A stretch of DNA of 64,000 nt from Prochilodus magdalenae (taxonomy: Eukaryota > Chordata > Actinopteri > Characiformes > Prochilodontidae), in NCBI GenBank assembly GCA_024036415.1, contig JAMWET010001099.1:37501-101500 (forward strand). The letters are read 5' to 3'. The position numbers and the translations under genes are program-made. Of the stretch, positions 58,801 to 64,000 are shown piece by piece. Positions within the stretch are counted from its first letter, which is position 1, and each line of letters opens with the position of its first letter. The notes below the pieces were generated by a model, which ran no database searches, had not been told where the DNA came from, and was given only the letters and a program-made list of their open reading frames with translations.

Positions 58801-60225
58801 GTGGCTATTTTAACAATGGTCTTCAGCCCCTGCAGAGTTTACTTCCTATCTACGTCAAACAATCTTGCCCTAGGCTCCTCTTTATCCAACACTAATGCAT
58901 TTGATTCAGTCAAATAAGGACTTCAGAAAAAGTGATGTTGGAAAGTAAGGTTGAACCTAGATTCCTCAGGAAGGTGCATCTCCAGGCCAGGATACCATTA
59001 TAATTGCTACAGTCCACCTTAAAACCCTCCAGAATGGAGATCTACAGAAAGATGAACCAGACTGTAGTCTTTAACACCAACTACAATTTTTGTTATTAAT
59101 TCATTGGTATTGTTTATGAACTGTACTGTTCTCTGTGGAGCAGCGTTCACCAACCGTGGCACCAATCCGCCACACCTGCTCCAGTTGATTAACATCTGAG
59201 GACGTTCTCGAGTGGTTTGATCAGAGGCATTGGTGCTGGATGACAGGAGCTTCTTGTTTGGCTGATTTACTAATCGTTTGGATGATTGATTGGTTGATTA
59301 ACTGACTCTCTGACTGACTGATCAGTCAACTGACTGCTAGAAAGAATTAATGACTGGCAGATCAATTTTATGACCCCTTTACACCCTCCACCCAGTTTGA
59401 TGCCAGTCCCCTCTGTACCAGCAGGGGTCTTCGGAGCATTGGCTGTGGTATAGCAGAGCTTAGTAGCGATAAGAGGACGCAGGTAAACAGTGCGGATCAG
59501 CCACAGCCTGCATATTAAGAGGCAGCAACTAAAAGTAACCTGCAGCTCAACATTCAGAAGTCACATTCATTCATTTTCAGCCCTGACCGTTTTCTTCTGA
59601 CCAACATGGTTAGGTCTGGTCACACTGATAAGTCAGGCTGTACAAACTGAATTAATAAAAAAACCCATAATCTAATTAAACGCTCCTGTTGACACCCATT
59701 GAACTTTTCATAATTAAAATCTGCCTGCAATCACCGGAAATGGAAATCAAATTTGCTGATGTCTTTTGGGGGCAAACGCAAATTTAATGTAACTATCATT
59801 CAAGGCATGGCGGGGGGATGAGCGCTCCGGCGCCACGGCCGACGTACTGTATTTCATATGAGCAAACCAGCTATAGGCAATCAGTGGGAGACTGCCATTG
59901 TTGTTTACACTGGAAAGGCCACCTCGTGAAAAAGACTGAAGCTTGTTTCAGGAAAAGACAGCACGTAATAAGTAGCGGTGGGAGCGTGAGGGGAAACGCT
60001 TTGATAACACACTGAGCTGACAAAAATATAGAAACCCTCTCTTGAGGTGGCAGCAGGTTCTTTGAAATTTCCCCAGCATGTGAACTTTGAGGTATCGCCG
60101 TTGTTCCTTCCATCGTAATGGTATCAACTTACAGTATAAATGGCGGAAATGCTGTAGGAGCCTCTACATGGTAGAGCATGGTCTGCTGCACCTGCAGAGC
60201 TCTTGGATTACATGAAGCAGTCCAT
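58801..60225. other. Non-coding intron, no recognised element
   Basis: Nothing recognised beyond short (ctga)-like words at 59290-59340. Confidence 0.45.
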
Positions 60226-60229
60226 AACT

Positions 60230-61208
60230 TCCTTTGGGATCAATTAAGTAGCTCTCTATCTGTCTGTCTATCATCTACCTACCTGTCTGTCTGTCTGTCT
60301 GTCTGTCTATCATCTACCTACCTGTCTGTCTGTCTGTCATCTATCTGTCTGTCTGTCTGTCTATCATCTACTTATCTGTCTGTCTGTCTGTCATCTATCT
60401 GCCTGTCTGTATGTCTGTCTACCTGTCTGTCTGTCTGTCTGTCTGTCTATCATCTACCTATCTGTCTGTCTGTCTGTCTGTCTGTCATCTATCTGTCTGT
60501 CTGTCTGTCATCTATCTGTCTGTCTGTCTGTCTATCATCTACCTATCTGTCTGTCTGTCTGTCTGTCATCTATCTGTCTGTCTGTCTGTCTGTCTGTCAT
60601 CTATCTGTCTGTCTGTCTATCATCTACTTATCTGTCTGTCTGTCTGTCTGTCATCTATCTGTCTGTCTGTCTGTCTATCATCTACCTATCTGTCTGTCTG
60701 TCTGTCTGTCATCTATCTGTCTGTCTGTCTGTCTATCATCTACCTATCTGTCTGTCTGTCTGTCTGTCATCTATCTGTCTGTCTGTCTGTCTGTCTGTCT
60801 ATCATCTACCTATCTGTCTGTCTGTCTGTCTGTCATCCTATCATCTACCTATCTGTCTGTCTGTCTGTCTGTCATCTATCTGTTTGTCTGTCAATCTATC
60901 ATCTATCTGCCTGTCTGTCTGTCTATCATCTATCTGCCTGTCTGTATGTCTGTCTACCTGTCTGTCTGTCTATCATCCATCTGTCTGTCTGTCTGTCTAT
61001 CTATCTACCTGTCTGTCTGTATGTCTGTCTATCATCTACCTATCTGTCTGTCTATCATCTACCTATCTGTCTGTCTGTCTATCATCTATCTGTCTGTCTG
61101 TCTGCCATCTATCTGTCTGTCTGTCTATCATCTATCTGTCTGTCTGTCTATCTACCTGTCTGTCTGTCTGTCTATCATCTATCTGTCTGTCTGTCTGTCT
61201 AATATCTA

Positions 61209-61260
<52 letters not shown>

Positions 61261-61354
61261 CCTGTCTGTCTGTCTGTCTGTCTATCTACCTGTCTGTCTG
61301 TCTGTCTGTCTATCTACCTGTCTGTCTGTCTGTCTGTCTATCATCTATCTATCT
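60230..61354 (+). repeat. 1.1 kb CTGT/CTAT array behind a retroposon tail
   Basis: 'ccctttgggatcaatt'-type tail ('tttgggatcaattaagtagc') at 60233-60252 leads directly into about 1.1 kb of CTGT with CTAT, CATC and CTAC interruptions. The interruptions repeat as 'tatcatctacctatctg' at about 60449, 60534, 60619 (variant), 60677, 60736 and 60801, so longer units have been amplified. A 442-codon ORF rich in Cys/Leu/Ser/Val is an artefact. Confidence 0.95.
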
Positions 61355-62975
61355 TCTGGGAACACTTTGGATCAGGACTGCCCCGATGGCTCAATCAGGA
61401 AATACAGCGATTAAACCTGACCTTGTTTAATGAACGGGCAACCTTCCCCTACTGGGTACCGAAAGATCAATGGCCATCTATGTATGTTTTTATATTGTTT
61501 ATATAATCAAATTAAACTTCCTATGTCACTTACATATTCATACATGGGATAACAAATAATGAAATGCTTGTGGGCTGGACGTCAGGGAACCAGCCTTGAG
61601 ACCAGAAGATTGCAGGTTTGATCCCCTGATCCAACAGGAAAGGCCCTAACCTCCTAAGTGCTCCCCAGATGCCGTAGACAGGGCTGCACTACTCCGGGCA
61701 GTCGTACTCATTGCCTCTTAGAGTGTGTATTCACCAGTGTGTATTACACTGCATGGGTGGGTTAATTGTGGAGGCCAATTTCCTGTGTGCACAAGTGGTA
61801 GTTCTTGGTAGGAGATATTCAGCGATTTGACCATCGGGGTCCCCAATAAGACCTTATACTTAACAGTCTATTTGAAAGCCTTTTAGTTTATGTCAAGTAT
61901 TCCGGAATCTTTTAAATTGCCCATTTTATTTTCCATTTTTACTCTTTTTGATTGAATTAGTGGCCAAAATAATCATACTGCTCAATTACTAATAGCCCGA
62001 GCTCCCTACTTTGGCCCTTAGATTAGGGATCATATCTGTGAGAGGTCTTGATTACAGCAAAGAGGTCCAAGAAGGTCCCTTACTCTAGCACAGAAAGTGG
62101 ACCTGATTGAAGCTTCAGCAGTGCTTTGCATGCAGGCCGTCCCTCTCACCCTCACAAATAGGCTTGTTCAAAAGACAGACTAAAGTCGGCCCACCATCCA
62201 ATACAAACCTCATCGCCCCGGCATCACGTGTCCACCGTCAACAGGGTCTTATTTGTCGGCAGCTGAGCCACTGAAAGCAATACACTGCCGCTTATTTTTC
62301 ATATTCTCTTTAATAAATCCCTATCGATGGCCGGAGAGTTTCTGGGAATATGTCAGGCAGATTTATCACAGAGGGGGCGTTATTGACTGCATGCTGCCTG
62401 CACATTAAGCCAGTGCTTTCTAATCCTCGCCAGGCCCCCCTCGCTCAATAAGCTATTAGTGGGAATGTGGACATGCATGCCAACCCTCGCAACAGCCAGG
62501 AGGCGCCATCTATCACACCTCCCTCCGAGGAGGCTCTGATGGACCCCCACACCCACCTGCATAACCGGGTAGCACGGCTACAGCAAACCGGCCTGTATGA
62601 ATTCAGCAGTATGTCATTTGTCTGTCAGAGTGCACCTGCTAGCCATTCCAGTTTATCTACTGCAGTTTTTTATTTTCCATGCATGCAGAGGCATAACTTC
62701 ACATCGCATACATGGAACTGACCGGTCGGGGTGTTTCCTCCAGCTTAGATCATGCTGCATCGATTCCCTTTCTCATTAAATGGCCATTCCTTCCACTCAA
62801 CCACACATGGAGTGATTCAAGGCTGCACAGATTGGGCACACAATTGCCACTATTTGTATACAAATCAATAGCAGACATGAGGAGGAGAAAGCATCATGTG
62901 TGTTCAACCCATGCTCCTTTATTATTCCCACTTGGTAAAGAATATAGACTCTAGTTAACTTGGGTGGAAAGGGAC
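61355..62975. other. Non-coding intron, no recognised element
   Basis: No gene or repeat recognised. Confidence 0.45.
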
Positions 62976-62978
62976 TGG

Positions 62979-63455
62979 AATGAAACTTGGTGGGTAGGTC
63001 TGACCGTCATGCTGAACCATGCATGTGACATATAGCAAGGCTGGGCCTCATCACTGCACATGACTGACCCAACAGCTACTCCATGGGTCACCCTGTTAGT
63101 GCCAGAATCACTGACAGATGACTGCTTGAAGCAGGACTACATACACACAGACCACTATGACGACTGTCCTTAACACCACATCAACATCACCAAAGACTGC
63201 AGTGGTGTTGTGCCAGACTGTCATGGAGTGACTCAGAATGGCAGCGGGTCATCTTCAGTGACGAGTCCCGCTTTAGTCTTGGTGGAGACGACCAGCGGTT
63301 TGTTGTCACGTCACTCATCTTGAAGCCCTGGTGTCACTCCACCTCCACTTCTACCGCACCATCTATGGGGGCTGAGTGAGAATATATAACCTGCCTGGGA
63401 TGGATTATCACAGGGCACCATTAGGAACCTCTACAGCTCCAAGTCAAGACTTTTT
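62979..63455 (+). pseudogene. Tc1-like family A transposase remnant with intact catalytic block
   Basis: From 63239 the reading WQRVIFSDESRFSLGGDDQR is uninterrupted, the best-preserved catalytic-aspartate block of the family here. Upstream text (ggtgggtaggtctgaccgtc, agcaaggctgggcc) matches 5733-5800 and 33195-33275. Downstream 'gggatggattatcacagggc' and 'accattaggaacctctacag' is the C-terminal region. Frameshifted; the 3' end is missing. Confidence 0.8.
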
Positions 63456-64000
63456 CTGAAATGCTAATATGCAAAGTAGGTATTATATACTTACATATGG
63501 ATCCATTTACATACATTTCAAGAACAGAAATCTGAACAGTGATTGAAGTCAGGTCAACATTCTCATTTCATTTTGTTGACATATTAGAATCAAAGGATTT
63601 TAGATTCAAATTTTGGATTTTTTTAAAACTTTATGCTTAATAAATAAGAAAAACCTTTCAACAGCCATAAAAAACATTTTTGCCATTTTCTCAGGCATAC
63701 AATGTTATATAACTATATAAGCTGCCAATGCCAAATAATCAATGGTCTCCATAAAAACCTTCAGGATATGGATACAGATATGGATACAACTCGAAGATTT
63801 GGTGCTACTGAAATGGACATATTTGGCTCAGAGTGTGAGAAAACACTCACTTTGTGTTATTTTAATTTCATTTATTTGTTTCATATATTTGTATTGGATC
63901 TAACCACATGCTTAGCAACAACAATACAGAATCTCTGGAGTAATAAATTATTAAATTATAATGGTATCCATGAACCCCCCCATAAAATCTATGGGTGCAA
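63456..64000. other. Non-coding intron, no recognised element
   Basis: A/T-rich, nothing recognised. Confidence 0.45.

Larger units (their letters stand above)
54068..64000 (-). other. grid2: grid2 intron upstream of the S1 exon (incomplete)
   Basis: It ends at the CCGCAG acceptor at 54068-54073. The preceding exon, which would end the amino-terminal-domain linker, was not seen up to 64000. The intron holds a hexamer array, a small TIR element, a complete SINE, a long CTGT/CTAT array and a Tc1-like relic. Confidence 0.8.

Noticed and set aside
60178..61506. 442-codon ORF rich in Cys/Leu/Ser/Val
   Set aside because: Translation of the CTGT/CTAT array; the same region is open in other frames.

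Overview
The window is vertebrate nuclear DNA, almost certainly from a teleost fish. The evidence is a glutamate-receptor gene with classic GT-AG introns, many decayed Tc1-like transposons, tRNA-derived SINEs, LINE 3' tails of fish type, and large simple-sequence arrays. The repeat mix resembles an ostariophysan such as a characiform or catfish, but that is an impression, not a proof.

Only two coding segments can be supported, and both belong to one minus-strand gene, grid2 (glutamate receptor delta-2, GluD2). The exon at 53870-54067 (66 codons, phase 0/0) encodes the first part of the ligand-binding lobe S1. The exon at 43486-43798 (104 codons plus one base) continues S1 through the conserved binding arginine, then M1 and most of the pore loop up to the QQ site. 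They join in frame across a 10,071 bp intron. All remaining sequence is read as grid2 intron: at least 43,485 bp downstream in the gene (window 1-43485), the 10 kb middle intron, and at least 9.9 kb upstream (54068-64000). I found neither the following exon (end of pore loop, M3) nor the preceding one.

Layout from left to right: an A/T-rich satellite (1-590); L2-tail tandem repeats (1930-2700); Tc1-like debris and a fold-back repeat (3300-6600); a 2.6 kb polypurine satellite (7600-10215); scattered Tc1 copies (11.3-12.6 kb); a 660 bp TIR element and a TA hairpin (16.4-17.5 kb); a second, inverted and SINE-interrupted copy of the TIR element (19.85-20.95 kb); a Tc1-like transposase relic broken by a locally duplicated block (22-25.9 kb); more Tc1 and retroelement pieces (27-35 kb); a Tc1-like relic with readable DDE motifs (38.2-39.06 kb); a 740 bp TG tract (39.7-40.47 kb); a diverged duplication (40.5-41.4 kb); a 1.55 kb VNTR of 26 bp units ending about 0.2 kb from the pore exon (41.7-43.27 kb); the pore exon; LINE, LTR-like and SINE pieces; a 13 bp minisatellite (47.9-48.3 kb); a SINE inverted-repeat hairpin (49.65-50.2 kb); a 47 bp VNTR with higher-order structure (51.5-52.4 kb); the S1 exon; a degenerate hexamer array (55.5-56.15 kb); a 1.1 kb CTGT/CTAT array (60.25-61.35 kb); and a Tc1 copy at 63 kb.

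I see no protein-coding gene nested in the introns, no RNA gene, and no CRISPR or bacterial system. The most interesting material is the repeat architecture: VNTRs with higher-order units close to exons, strand-biased arrays that would make unusual intronic RNA, inverted SINEs, and retroelement tails adjoining long microsatellites.
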